A DNA stretch of 64,000 nt from Rhodococcus sp. UNC23MFCrub1.1 (GTDB lineage: Bacteria > Actinomycetota > Actinomycetes > Mycobacteriales > Mycobacteriaceae), in assembly GCF_000686025.1 (NCBI RefSeq), contig NZ_JMLQ01000002.1:496001-560000 (forward strand), written 5' to 3'. Made by a program: the position numbers and the translations under genes. Below, one piece after another: positions 45,824 through 54,591 of the stretch. The notes beneath the pieces are model-generated. The model did not search any database, was not told the DNA's origin, and saw only the letters and a list, made by a program, of their open reading frames with translations. Positions within the stretch are counted from its first letter, which is position 1. Every line of letters starts with the position of its first letter.

Positions 45824-46765
45824 TCAGGCCTTCTTTCCCGAGATGGCGAAGCGCCCCAGCAGAGCCTTGAGGCCCGAGCCGGCGGGACGGTCGCGCAGAC
45901 CGTCGCCGAGGAGGTTGACGCCGATGACGAGGAGCACGATGACGAGGCCCGGCAGGGTGACCAGCCACCACGACGTCGTGATGTAGTCCTGGCCGTCGGA
46001 GATGATGCGGCCCCACGTGGCGAACGGTCGCTGCGGTCCGGCGCCGAGGTAGCTCAGCGCGGACTCGAGGAGCACCGCCTGGGCGAGCAGGAGCAGCACC
46101 ACCAGCGAGGTCTGCTTGATGACGTTCGGGATGATGTGGCGCGTGAGGATGGCGACCTTGCCGAGTCCGAGTACCCGCGACGCGGCGACGTAGGGCTTCT
46201 CTCGCTCCACGAGCACCAGAGAGCGTGTCAGACGGGCGATCTCGGGCCACTGGGCGATCGCGATGACGAACGTGATGACCGGGATGGACGGCCCGAAGAG
46301 GGCGACGACGAGGAGCAGCATCATGAGCAGCGGCAGGGACAGCTGCGCTTCGAGCAACCGGCTGATGACGGTGTCGACCCAGCCGCCGAAGTAGCCGGCC
46401 ATGGAGCCGAGGGTCAGGCCGATGAGGCCGGAGACCAGCACGGCGAGGATGCCGACGAGCAGTGACACCTGACCGCCGTAGAGAACGCGGGCGAGAAGGT
46501 CGCGTCCGAGCTGGTCGGTTCCGAACAGGTGGCCGTCGGTGAGCGGTGCGAGACGGCGAGCACCGAGATCGGTGGCGTCCGGATCCTGCAGCGGCAGTAT
46601 GCGAGCGAACGCGACGGGGAGGATCACGACGAGTGCGCAGACGCTGCCCACCCAGATCTTCAGTCGGCTGTCGCGGGCGCGCCGAGTGGAGCCTGCCTTG
46701 GCGATGTCCTTCGCGGTGACCGCCGACGGGCGCTCCGCCTGCGGGGGCTCGAGTGTTGTGGTCAT
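45824..46765 (-). CDS. Dipeptide/oligosaccharide-type ABC permease (DppC-like)
   Basis: 313 aa. A cytosolic N-terminus of about 35 residues, the conserved LFGTDQLGRDLLARVLYGGQ, and an EAA-type loop PYVAASRVLGLGKVAILTRH followed by ESALSYLGAGPQRPFATWGR, as in DppC/OppC. About six helices. Confidence 0.87.
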   Translation of the reverse strand: MTTTLEPPQAERPSAVTAKDIAKAGSTRRARDSRLKIWVGSVCALVVILPVAFARILPLQDPDATDLGARRLAPLTDGHLFGTDQLGRDLLARVLYGGQVSLLVGILAVLVSGLIGLTLGSMAGYFGGWVDTVISRLLEAQLSLPLLMMLLLVVALFGPSIPVITFVIAIAQWPEIARLTRSLVLVEREKPYVAASRVLGLGKVAILTRHIIPNVIKQTSLVVLLLLAQAVLLESALSYLGAGPQRPFATWGRIISDGQDYITTSWWLVTLPGLVIVLLVIGVNLLGDGLRDRPAGSGLKALLGRFAISGKKA

Positions 46766-47800
46766 CTAGGACGTTCCCTTCCCCAGGCGGACACGGGGGT
46801 CCAGAAGCGGGTAGCAGAGGTCGACGAGGAGCTGGACGAGGACGGCGAGCACCGCGGTGACGAGCACGGTGGCCTGGATGAGGGGGTAGTCGCGGGTCTC
46901 GAGCGCGCGGACGACGAGTGATCCGACACCGGGCCAGGCGAATACGACCTCGACCACCACGACACCGTTGAGCATCGACGCGAAGCGTGTGCCGAGGGCA
47001 GTGAGAACGGGGATGGACGAGTTGCGCAGGGCGTAGCGCCAGATGAGTTTCCGCTCCGACACACCGCGTGCGCGCGCCACCGTCGCGTACTGGGACCCGA
47101 AGGCGCCGACCATCTCCCGACGCACCATGCGGGAGATCAGGGCGATCTGCAGGATGGCGACGGTGACCATGGGCAGGACGAGCGACGACCACGTGGCGAA
47201 GCCGGCGGCCGGGAAGATCGGGATCACCACGGCGAAGATGGTGATGAGCATCAGGCCCGTCCAGAAGTCGGGCATCGACTGTCCGGCGATCGTGACGACG
47301 TTGGCGCCCAGTTCGCGGCGGGTGTCCGCGCGGCGTGCCATCCAGACGCCGAGGGGGATGGCGAGCAGTGTCGTCAGTCCGATCGAGGCGACGGTGAGCG
47401 TCAGTGTGTAGGGGAGGCGATCGAGCACCACGTCGAAGGCGGGCGCCTGGAACGAGTACGACGTTCCCAGGTCGAGCTGCAGCAATCCCTGCAGGTACTT
47501 CAGGTACTGCGTGATGATCGACTGGTCCAGCCCCATGCTCTGACGGATCCGCTCGATGTCCTCGCTGGAAGCCAGCGGGCCCGCCATCGCGTAGGCGGGG
47601 TCGCCGGGTGCGAGACGGATCAGCACGAACACCGTGGTGAGCGTCAGGAAGATCGCGAGCGCGCTCTGACCGAGCCGCTTGACGATGTAGCGCGCCGTGC
47701 CCGCGGACTTCGACTTCGTCTTCGTGGGTTCGGCGGCCGGCGCGTCGGCGGGCGTGATCATGCCGGCGGTCACCGGGTCACCGTCCGTCGGACCGCGCAT
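46766..47800 (-). CDS. Dipeptide/oligosaccharide-type ABC permease (DppB-like)
   Basis: 344 aa. RYIVKRLGQSALAIFLTLTT, RLAPGDPAYAMAGP, the DppB loop YATVARARGVSERKLIWRYA and VVVEVVFAWPGVGSLVVRAL. First gene of the minus-strand operon. The start at ATG 47800 lacks a good ribosome site; ATG 47761 (MITPADAPAA) is an alternative. The promoter lies in the divergent region before 48043. Confidence 0.85.
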   Translation of the reverse strand: MRGPTDGDPVTAGMITPADAPAAEPTKTKSKSAGTARYIVKRLGQSALAIFLTLTTVFVLIRLAPGDPAYAMAGPLASSEDIERIRQSMGLDQSIITQYLKYLQGLLQLDLGTSYSFQAPAFDVVLDRLPYTLTLTVASIGLTTLLAIPLGVWMARRADTRRELGANVVTIAGQSMPDFWTGLMLITIFAVVIPIFPAAGFATWSSLVLPMVTVAILQIALISRMVRREMVGAFGSQYATVARARGVSERKLIWRYALRNSSIPVLTALGTRFASMLNGVVVVEVVFAWPGVGSLVVRALETRDYPLIQATVLVTAVLAVLVQLLVDLCYPLLDPRVRLGKGTS

Positions 47801-48042
47801 GTGTTCGTGGTGTGCATCGAACGACCTTTCGGGAGATGCCTCTGCGCTGGCGGGTCACGAGCGCGGGCTTCGATGTAACTCAGCTCACAATGGCACCTGT
47901 GCGCGAATCACGCAAGTAGCAATTCATAGTTGCGTGTTGTGTGCAGACCTGCGTACAGTCCAGGTGTGCTTGCGGTCACAGTGCAGCTCCGCTCCTGACC
48001 CGCAGCCCCTCATGACGCTCGAAGTTCGAAGAGAGGTCGACG
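47801..48042. promoter_or_regulatory. Divergent promoter region, ABC operon / substrate-binding gene
   Basis: 242 bp. It holds a CRP/GlxR-like half-conserved site TGTAACTCAGCTCACA (47874-47889) and, beginning at 47901, GCGCGAATCACGCAAGTA followed by AGTTGCGTG. ACGCAA (47910-47915) and TTGCGT (47930-47935) form an inverted repeat. The same GCGCGAA.CACGCAA block recurs at 51495. Confidence 0.6.
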
Positions 48043-49620
48043 ATGACCAGATCGCCGTTCAACCAGCAGTTCTCCCGTCGCAATCTCCTGCGCGGCGGGA
48101 TGCTGCTCGGTGGTGGCGTGGTGTTGGGCGCGGGTGCCAGTGCGTGCGCCACGCCTACCGGCACACCGGGCCCGACCACGGTGAGCCTGGCGCTCAACCG
48201 ATCGCTGGTGAGCCTGGACAACAAGCTCAACCAGTTCGACGCCGCCCTCACCGTGCAGCGCGGCGTGCGTCAGGCCCTCACCGAGATCGACGCGAACCTG
48301 AAGCCGCAGCTCGTCCTCGCCGACCGCTTCGATCTGGTCGAGCCCACCCGCTGGTTCGTGCACCTGCGTCAGGGCGCCGTGTACTCAGACGGCTCGCCCG
48401 TGCAGGTGCAGGACGTCGCGACGGCCATCCGGATGTACAGCGAGGTCGACGGTTCGTTCGTCGGCGGCTTCTTCCCCGAATGGCCGACGGTCGAGCAGAT
48501 GGACGACACCAGCTTCTCGTTGCTGACCACCAAGCCCGTTCCGGTGCTCGACTACTTGATGTCCAACATCCTCATCACGCCGGCGGCCGACAACAAGCCC
48601 GAGGAACTGCAGACCGGTCTCGGCTCCGGCCCGTACGTCGTCACGTCGGCCGATCGCGGTACCGGCAACTACACGCTCGAACGCAACACCTCCTACTGGG
48701 GCCCGGCGCCGAACATCGAGACGGTGCGCGTGCGCTTCGTCCCCGAGGAGTCCTCGCGCGTCGTCACGCTGCGTAGCGGCGAGGTGGACGTCATCGACTC
48801 CATCACGCCCGACGCGGCGGACCAGCTCGAGGGCCTGTCGAACGTCGTGGTCGATCGTGTCGACGGCGTGCGGCTCAATCAGCTCTTCTACAACTTCCGC
48901 AAGCCCGCCGACCATCCGCTCGCCGATGCTCGGGTGCGACGCGCGCTGACGTACGCCATCAACGGGCCGGCGCTGATCGACCAGGTGATGCAGGGATCGG
49001 CGACAGCGTCCAAGGGCGTCATCCCCGCGATCCTCGACGGCGCCATCGAGACCGGCGAGTACACGTACGACCCGGCGCGGGCGCGTGGCGAGCTCGACGC
49101 TCTCGGCATCTCCGATCTGGAACTCAAGATCATCTGGGAGTCGGGCGAGTTCGCTGCCGACACCGACATCATGGAGTCGGTCGTCCAGATGTTCTCGGCG
49201 ATCGGCGTCCGCACCACATTGCAGCAGTTCGAGCCGGGCGGCGACATCATGCAGTGGCGTCAGGGCAAGGCGGGCGACTGGGACATCCTGGGTAACGGAT
49301 TCCCGAGTCCGACCGGACTGGCGATCACCATCATGCAGGGCATGTACGCCGGCACCCCGGAGAAGGAACGGACCCGAGACACGTACCACGGGTACATGTT
49401 CCCCGAGATCGCCGCGGCCATCGCGCGTGCGTCCGAGGAGGTCGACGAGACCCGACGCACTCAGCTTCTCGCCGACGCGCAGCGCCAGATCTGGGACACC
49501 GTGCCCTGCCTGTGGTCCTTCGTTCCCAAGTCGGTGATGGCGCGTCGCGAACGCATCCAGGACGTGACCCTGCGTCCCACCAACTCCTACAACCTGTCCG
49601 CCGCGACACTCGTCAGTTGA
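48043..49620 (+). CDS. Dipeptide/oligosaccharide-type substrate-binding lipoprotein
   Basis: 525 aa. A Tat-type signal (FSRRNLLRGG) with a lipobox at SACAT (Cys 35) anchors it outside the membrane after folding. The body is a SBP family 5 protein: LKPQLVLADRFDLVEPTRWF, HLRQGAVYSDGSPVQVQDV, GSGPYVVTSADRGTGNYTLE and ARVRRALTYAINGPALIDQV. It is the binding partner of the divergent DppBCDF-like genes. Confidence 0.87.
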   Translation: MTRSPFNQQFSRRNLLRGGMLLGGGVVLGAGASACATPTGTPGPTTVSLALNRSLVSLDNKLNQFDAALTVQRGVRQALTEIDANLKPQLVLADRFDLVEPTRWFVHLRQGAVYSDGSPVQVQDVATAIRMYSEVDGSFVGGFFPEWPTVEQMDDTSFSLLTTKPVPVLDYLMSNILITPAADNKPEELQTGLGSGPYVVTSADRGTGNYTLERNTSYWGPAPNIETVRVRFVPEESSRVVTLRSGEVDVIDSITPDAADQLEGLSNVVVDRVDGVRLNQLFYNFRKPADHPLADARVRRALTYAINGPALIDQVMQGSATASKGVIPAILDGAIETGEYTYDPARARGELDALGISDLELKIIWESGEFAADTDIMESVVQMFSAIGVRTTLQQFEPGGDIMQWRQGKAGDWDILGNGFPSPTGLAITIMQGMYAGTPEKERTRDTYHGYMFPEIAAAIARASEEVDETRRTQLLADAQRQIWDTVPCLWSFVPKSVMARRERIQDVTLRPTNSYNLSAATLVS

Positions 49621-49634
49621 TCGAGGAGATCCCC

Positions 49635-50816
49635 GTGACCACCACACTGGATGCCGACGGCATCGTGCGCCCCACCGCCGAGCCCGGGCGCCGTGATGCG
49701 CTGTTGACCCCGCCCGAGGTGCAGAACCACGCGGCCAATCTGGCTGTGCTGCCCGACGGTTCGCTTGCATGCGTCTGGTTCGCCGGCACACAGGAAGGTG
49801 TTCCGGACATCAGCGTGTGGTTCTCCCGACGGGACGGCGACGAGTGGTCGCAGCCGATTCGTCTGTCGGACGACGGGACGCGGTCGGAGCAGAATCCCGT
49901 GCTGAACGTGCGTGAGTCCGGCGAGATCTGGCTGCTGTGGACCTCGCAACACGCCGGCAACCAGGACACCGCACGGGTGCTTCGGCGGATCTCGCCCGAC
50001 GGCGGGCGCACCTGGGGTGACACCGACGTCCTCATCCCGGAGACCGAGGCGGGTGGCGTGTTCGTACGCCAGCCCATGGTCACGCTGCCCTCCGGCCGGA
50101 TCCTGTTGCCTGTCTTCCACTGCGTCCGCATCGAAGGCCGCAAGTGGGTGGGCGACCGCGACTACTCCGGCGTCATGGTGTCGGACGACGACGGCGTCAC
50201 CTGGCGCGAGGTAGTCGTTCCCGACAGCATCGGGTGCGTCCACATGAACATCGGCCGGGTGTCCGACGATCAGCTCGTCGCCCTCTACCGCAGCCGCTGG
50301 GCGGACCACGTCTACCGTTCTGTCTCGGACGACGACGGTGACACGTGGAGCGCTCCCGTCCCCACCGAGCTGCCCAACAACAATTCGTCGGTGCAGTTCG
50401 TCGTGCTGGCCGACGATCGACTCGCCCTGGTGTACAACGAGTCCAGTCGTGAGGACGCCACGGCGCGCCGACTGTCGCTGTACGACGAGATCGACGATCA
50501 CGGCATCGCGGACAAGCAGGAAACGGTCGAGGAGGACTCGCCCCTGGACGACGGCGACCCGCGGCACGCCTTCTGGGGCGCACCCCGAGCGCCGATGGCC
50601 CTGGCGATCTCATCCGATCGCGGTGTCACCTGGCCGGTGCGCCGAAACCTGGAGGAGGGCGACGGGTACTGCCTGTCGAACAACTCCCGCGACGGATTGA
50701 ACCGCGAGTTCTCGTACCCGTCCATCGTGGCCGACGGTCCGACGCTGCACGTGGCCTTCACGCGCTTCCGTCAGGCCATCGAGTACTGCGAGGTGCAGCC
50801 GGAGTGGCTGTCGTGA
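49635..50816 (+). CDS. BNR-repeat (sialidase-superfamily) protein, cytosolic
   Basis: 393 aa from GTG 49635 with GAGGAGA upstream. Four Asp-box repeats are visible: SPDGGRTWG, SDDDGVTWRE, SDDDGDTWSA and SSDRGVTWPV, giving a six-bladed propeller as in GH33 and related enzymes. There is no signal peptide, so it works inside the cell on an imported substrate. Sialidase activity is not proven: no clear FRIP-type arginine motif is seen, and the fold also serves other glycosidases and lyases. It overlaps the SDR gene (GTGA). Confidence 0.78.
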   Translation: MTTTLDADGIVRPTAEPGRRDALLTPPEVQNHAANLAVLPDGSLACVWFAGTQEGVPDISVWFSRRDGDEWSQPIRLSDDGTRSEQNPVLNVRESGEIWLLWTSQHAGNQDTARVLRRISPDGGRTWGDTDVLIPETEAGGVFVRQPMVTLPSGRILLPVFHCVRIEGRKWVGDRDYSGVMVSDDDGVTWREVVVPDSIGCVHMNIGRVSDDQLVALYRSRWADHVYRSVSDDDGDTWSAPVPTELPNNNSSVQFVVLADDRLALVYNESSREDATARRLSLYDEIDDHGIADKQETVEEDSPLDDGDPRHAFWGAPRAPMALAISSDRGVTWPVRRNLEEGDGYCLSNNSRDGLNREFSYPSIVADGPTLHVAFTRFRQAIEYCEVQPEWLS

Positions 50817-51487
50817 AGCACGCCGTCGTCACGGGCGTCAGCTCGGGAATCGGTGCGGCCACGGCAACCTCGCTTCTCGACGACGGGTGGCGTGTCACCG
50901 GGCTGAGTCGTCGGAAACCGGAGATCGAGCACGAGAACCTGACGTGGGTCGAGTCCGACCTGAGTGATCTGGACTCGGTGGCGGAGATCGCGTCGGGTCT
51001 GTCCGCGGTCGACGCCGTCGTTCACGCTGCGGGACTGCAGCGTTCGGCTCCGCTCGGGTCGTTGAACGTCGACGACCTCCGCGACATGTGGCAGGTCCAT
51101 GTCGCGGCGGCCGAGGTCCTGGTGAACGGCGTGGTCGATGCTCTGGAGCCCGGTGCCCGCGTCGTCCTCGTCGGAAGTCGCACCATGACCGGTAATGCCG
51201 GCAAGAGCCAGTACGTCGCCACGAAGTCCGCGCTGACGGGCATGGCACGGTCGTGGGCCATGGAACTGGTGTCCCGCGGCATCACCGTCAACGTCGTTGC
51301 GCCCGGACCCACGGACACCGCCATGCTGGGGGACCCGTCGCGCTCGCACACTCCGCCCAAGCTCCCGCCCCTCGGAGCCTTCATCGACCCGTCTGAGGTC
51401 GCGGGGCTCATCGGCTTCCTGCTCGGCCCTCTCGGTCGCAACATCACCGGCCAGGCGATCGTGCAGTGTGCGGGAGCGTCGTTGTGA
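50813..51487 (+). CDS. Short-chain dehydrogenase/reductase
   Basis: 224 aa from GTG 50813 (another GTG at 50804). AVVTGVSSGIGAATATSLLD is the NAD(P)-binding TGxxxGxG loop, VHAAGLQ the NAG-like motif, and the catalytic Ser/Tyr/Lys are in VGSRTMTGNAGKSQYVATKS. It would oxidise a hydroxyl of the sugar acid released in this pathway. The coupling to the BNR protein supports a shared substrate. Confidence 0.83.
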   Translation: MKHAVVTGVSSGIGAATATSLLDDGWRVTGLSRRKPEIEHENLTWVESDLSDLDSVAEIASGLSAVDAVVHAAGLQRSAPLGSLNVDDLRDMWQVHVAAAEVLVNGVVDALEPGARVVLVGSRTMTGNAGKSQYVATKSALTGMARSWAMELVSRGITVNVVAPGPTDTAMLGDPSRSHTPPKLPPLGAFIDPSEVAGLIGFLLGPLGRNITGQAIVQCAGASL

Positions 51488-51494
51488 ATCTACT

Positions 51495-51539
51495 GCGCGA
51501 AACACGCAACTCCGCTACAGTTGTGTGCGTGGTTCGCGC
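51495..51539. promoter_or_regulatory. Large dyad before the kinase-dehydrogenase gene
   Basis: The outer arms GCGCGAA (51495-51501) and TTCGCGC (51533-51539) match perfectly; the inner arms CACGCAACT (51503-51511) and AGTTGTGTGCGTG (51519-51531) match with a small insertion. It lies 25 bp before ATG 51564 and shares GCGCGAA.CACGCAA with the divergent promoter at 47901. It is probably the operator of the DeoR regulator encoded next. Confidence 0.65.
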
Positions 51540-51563
51540 AAAAGAGGGAAGGGCGGTGCAGCG

Positions 51564-53729
51564 ATGACCTCACTCGTCGTACTGGCCGACGACCTCTCCG
51601 GCGCCGCCGAGGTGGCCGGGGTGTTCCTCGACCGCACGCCCGACGTGTCTTTGACTCTCGACGCCGTGATCGGTTCCGCGGCAGTCTCCGTCGTGGATCT
51701 CGACACCCGAGCGATGGCCGCCGAGCAGACGGAACTGCTGGTGTCGTCCGCGCTGCGCTCCGTCCCGTCGGGCGGCCGGGTTCTCGCAAAAATCGACTCG
51801 TTGCTGCGCGGCAACGTCGCAGCCACGGTGCGCGCCCTGTCCGAGCGCGGGCCGGTGATAGTCGCCGGCGGCCTCCCGCTGCTGAACCGGCTCGTCCGCG
51901 ACGGCGTACTCCACGTCGACGGTGTGCCGCTCGCTTACACCGACCTGTGGCATGCCGAACCCGAGGCGCCGCCGGAGTCGTTGCCGCACATGCTCGATGC
52001 TCCGCTCGTCACCATCGACGCGCTCTCCGCCGCGACCGGGGTCGTCGTGTGCGACATCGAGTCCGACGCCGATCTCGACGCGGTGGTGGCGGCAGTGGCG
52101 GAGCGACCTGACATGATCCTGGTGGGTACCTCGGCCCTCGCTGCCGCCGTCGCCCGCGGTCTCGACGGGTCGGCCGAGCCTCGGACCGTCTCGCGCACAG
52201 GCGATCCCGTCCTCGTCGTCGTGGGCACCGCCTCTTCGGTCGCCGTCGAGCAGGTTCGTCGTCTCGCCGAGGACGGCGTGCGACTTCTGGCCGTGGGCGC
52301 GGGTGACCTGCTCGCCGAACGGGCCGATCCTCACACGCTCTCCTCCGCCCTGCGCGACGGCTCGGTCGCGCTCACCGTGACCGGCTCCGTGGACGTCGCT
52401 CGAACCCGCGACCTGTCCGTCGCCCTGGCCGAGTACGTCCGAGCCGGCGCCGACGGACTGTCGGTCGACCTCGCCCTCACCGGCGGTGAGACGGCACGCG
52501 CCGTCATCACCGCGCTCGGCATCGACACCCTGCGCCCGCTCGGGCACGTGCACTACGGCGCTGTCGTGTCCGTCGACCCGCGGGGCCGACGCGTCGTCAC
52601 GCGGCCGGGCAGTTTCGGTGATCGAGACAGCCTGTCCGCCATCCACTCCTACCTCACCGGCGACTCGCCGGACACCACGCTCCGACCGAAGGACTCAGCC
52701 ATGACATCGACCGATCTCCAGACTCTCGACCTGCCCGTCGTGGCCCTGACGATGGGCGACGGCGCGGGCATCGGCCCCGAGGTCATCGTCCCCGCCGTGC
52801 TCGACGCGAAGGTGGCGGGGTGGTGCAAGCCCGTCGTCGTCGGTGACGCCGCGCGTCTGCGACTCGCGGCCGACGTGCTGGGTGTGCAGTGCGACATCGT
52901 CTCGATCGAGCGCATCGCTGATGCCGAGTTCACCAGCGGGCGCATCAACGTCATCGACCTCGGGTTGCTGCCCGCGGATCTGGCCTGGGGCGAGCTGTCC
53001 GCAGTGGCGGGACATGCTGCCTACGAATACATCCGTGTCGCAGCCGAACTGGCTGTCGCCGGTGACGTCCAGGCGATCTGCACCGCGCCGCTCAACAAGG
53101 AGGCGCTGCACGCCGCCGGACACATCTTCCCCGGTCACACCGAGCTGCTCGCGCACCTCACCGGTACCGAGGAGGTGTCGATGATGCTCTCGACGCCCAA
53201 GCTCAAGGTCATCCACGTGACCACCCACATCGGACTGCTCGACGCCGTCGCGAAGATCGAGCCGGGCCTCGTCGAGCGGACAGTCCGCCGTGGGTACGAG
53301 GCGCTGGTGCGATCGGGCAACAGCAACCCGAAGATCGGCCTGTGCGGTATCAACCCGCATGCCGGCGAGAACGGCCTGTTCGGGTACGGCGAGGAGGATC
53401 AGAAGATCGTGCCGGCCGTCGAGAAGCTGCAGGCCGACGGAATCGACGCCGTCGGACCGCTGCCCGCCGACACCGCCTTCTTCCTCGCGGGTCGCGGTGA
53501 CTACGACCTCATCGTCGCTATGTACCACGACCAGGGCCACGGACCGGTCAAGGTTCTCGGCATCGAGGCCGGCGTGAACATCACCGTGGGACTCCCCGTC
53601 ATCCGTACCTCCGTGGATCACGGCACCGCGTTCGACATCGCGGGCAAGGGCATCGCCGAGGCCGGCAGCATGGTGGAAGCCCTGCGACAGGCCGCCGAAC
53701 TGGCGACCAGCACCGCCGACGTCGGCTAG
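51564..53729 (+). CDS. Fused four-carbon acid-sugar kinase / PdxA2-type 4-phosphate dehydrogenase
   Basis: 721 aa in one uninterrupted frame. Residues 1-365 are a DUF1537 acid-sugar kinase: VVLADDLSGAAEVAGVFLDR, AKIDSLLRGNVAATVRAL, and LALTGGETARAVITALG. Residues 380-721 are a PdxA-like NAD dehydrogenase: LTMGDGAGIGPEVI, HTELLAHLTGTEEVSMM, NPHAGENGLFGYGEE, and VAMYHDQGHGPVKVLGIEAG. In characterised D-threonate/D-erythronate routes these act one after the other: phosphorylation at C4, then oxidation and decarboxylation to dihydroxyacetone phosphate. Here they are joined by a short linker (LRPKDSAMTSTDLQ). Codon 380 is ATG, preceded by AAGGA at seven bases, so a separate dehydrogenase chain may also be made. 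Confidence 0.83.
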   Translation: MTSLVVLADDLSGAAEVAGVFLDRTPDVSLTLDAVIGSAAVSVVDLDTRAMAAEQTELLVSSALRSVPSGGRVLAKIDSLLRGNVAATVRALSERGPVIVAGGLPLLNRLVRDGVLHVDGVPLAYTDLWHAEPEAPPESLPHMLDAPLVTIDALSAATGVVVCDIESDADLDAVVAAVAERPDMILVGTSALAAAVARGLDGSAEPRTVSRTGDPVLVVVGTASSVAVEQVRRLAEDGVRLLAVGAGDLLAERADPHTLSSALRDGSVALTVTGSVDVARTRDLSVALAEYVRAGADGLSVDLALTGGETARAVITALGIDTLRPLGHVHYGAVVSVDPRGRRVVTRPGSFGDRDSLSAIHSYLTGDSPDTTLRPKDSAMTSTDLQTLDLPVVALTMGDGAGIGPEVIVPAVLDAKVAGWCKPVVVGDAARLRLAADVLGVQCDIVSIERIADAEFTSGRINVIDLGLLPADLAWGELSAVAGHAAYEYIRVAAELAVAGDVQAICTAPLNKEALHAAGHIFPGHTELLAHLTGTEEVSMMLSTPKLKVIHVTTHIGLLDAVAKIEPGLVERTVRRGYEALVRSGNSNPKIGLCGINPHAGENGLFGYGEEDQKIVPAVEKLQADGIDAVGPLPADTAFFLAGRGDYDLIVAMYHDQGHGPVKVLGIEAGVNITVGLPVIRTSVDHGTAFDIAGKGIAEAGSMVEALRQAAELATSTADVG
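52689..52703 (+). promoter_or_regulatory. Internal ribosome site at the kinase/dehydrogenase junction
   Basis: AAGGA (52689-52693) lies seven bases before the in-frame ATG at 52701, the exact point where PdxA similarity begins. This looks like the former start of a separate pdxA2 gene retained inside the fusion. Confidence 0.6.
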
Positions 53730-53738
53730 GTTTCGGGT

Positions 53739-54506
53739 ATGGCGCTCAGGGAGTCACAAGCGCGGCGCGCGGAGATCGTCCGCCTGGCCAAGACGAGTGG
53801 TCTGGCGAGTGTGGAAGACCTGTCCGTGCAGTTCGGCGTGACGGCCTCGACCATTCGTCGGGATCTGTCGCAGCTGACCGCCGAGGGGCTTCTCGCGCGC
53901 ACCTACGGTGGCGCGATCGCGCTCGACCCACACCCCGAGTCGTCGCTGCGACAGCGTGCGGTCGAGGGCTTCGACGCCAAGCGTTCGATCGCGAAGTGGG
54001 CTGCGGGAGAGGTGCGCCCGGGCGAGACGGTGCTTCTCGACGCCGGCACCACCGTCGGTGCCATGGGGGAGTACCTCCGTGACTCGACGGGCCTCACGGT
54101 CATCGCCGCGGGTCTCACTGCGCTCGAGGCGCTGGCGGATGCCGACGACGTCCGCGTCGAGTGCCTGGGCGGTACGTTGCGTCACCTGTCGCAGGGTTTC
54201 GTCGGGCCGCTCGCCGAGGCGTCGTTGGCACGGGTGTCCTTCGACCGCGCCTTCCTCGGTGCGGACGCGGTCACCGCCGACCGCGGCATCTGCGAGGCCG
54301 AGCTGGAGCAGACGCGGCTCAAGGAGTTGATGATCGAACGCGCCGGCACGGTCTACGTGCTCGCGCACGCGGCGAAGCTGGGGCAGCGCCCGTTCCACGC
54401 CTGGGCACCCCTCCCCGAGGGCGTCACCCTGGTCACGGATGCCGGCGCGACCGAGGAACAGGTGCAGCCCTTCCGCGACGCCGGGGTCACGATCGTCGTG
54501 GTCTGA
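53739..54506 (+). CDS. DeoR-family transcriptional regulator
   Basis: 255 aa. The HTH is GLASVEDLSVQFGVTASTIR with RDLSQLTAEGLLARTYGGAI; the sugar-phosphate-sensing domain follows (VLLDAGTTVGAMGEYLRD, FLGADAVTADRGICEAEL, VYVLAHAAKLGQRPFHAWAP). DeoR proteins repress sugar operons and respond to phosphorylated intermediates, here plausibly a four-carbon acid phosphate. It starts nine bases after the kinase-dehydrogenase stop. Confidence 0.85.
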   Translation: MALRESQARRAEIVRLAKTSGLASVEDLSVQFGVTASTIRRDLSQLTAEGLLARTYGGAIALDPHPESSLRQRAVEGFDAKRSIAKWAAGEVRPGETVLLDAGTTVGAMGEYLRDSTGLTVIAAGLTALEALADADDVRVECLGGTLRHLSQGFVGPLAEASLARVSFDRAFLGADAVTADRGICEAELEQTRLKELMIERAGTVYVLAHAAKLGQRPFHAWAPLPEGVTLVTDAGATEEQVQPFRDAGVTIVVV

Positions 54507-54591
54507 GCGGTGGAGTTTCTGCTCCTCTCGGCGCCCTGTCGCGCAGGATCCCGCCGATAGGTGGCGTGAGCGGAGCGAAAGCACCAGCGGT

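Noticed and set aside
47874..47889. CRP/GlxR-like site TGTAACTCAGCTCACA as a firm call
   Set aside because: One half-site deviates from TGTGA and no spacing to a mapped promoter is known; mentioned only in the promoter entry.
49635..50816. Naming the BNR protein a sialidase (nanH)
   Set aside because: The Asp-box fold is clear, but there is no signal peptide, no clear arginine triad and no sialic-acid catabolic genes nearby.
54507..54591. Possible third copy of the family 2 hairpin repeat
   Set aside because: It shares only short words (CTCCTCTCGGCG, GGATCCCGCC) with 42350-42415 and lacks the outer GGAACACCA arms.
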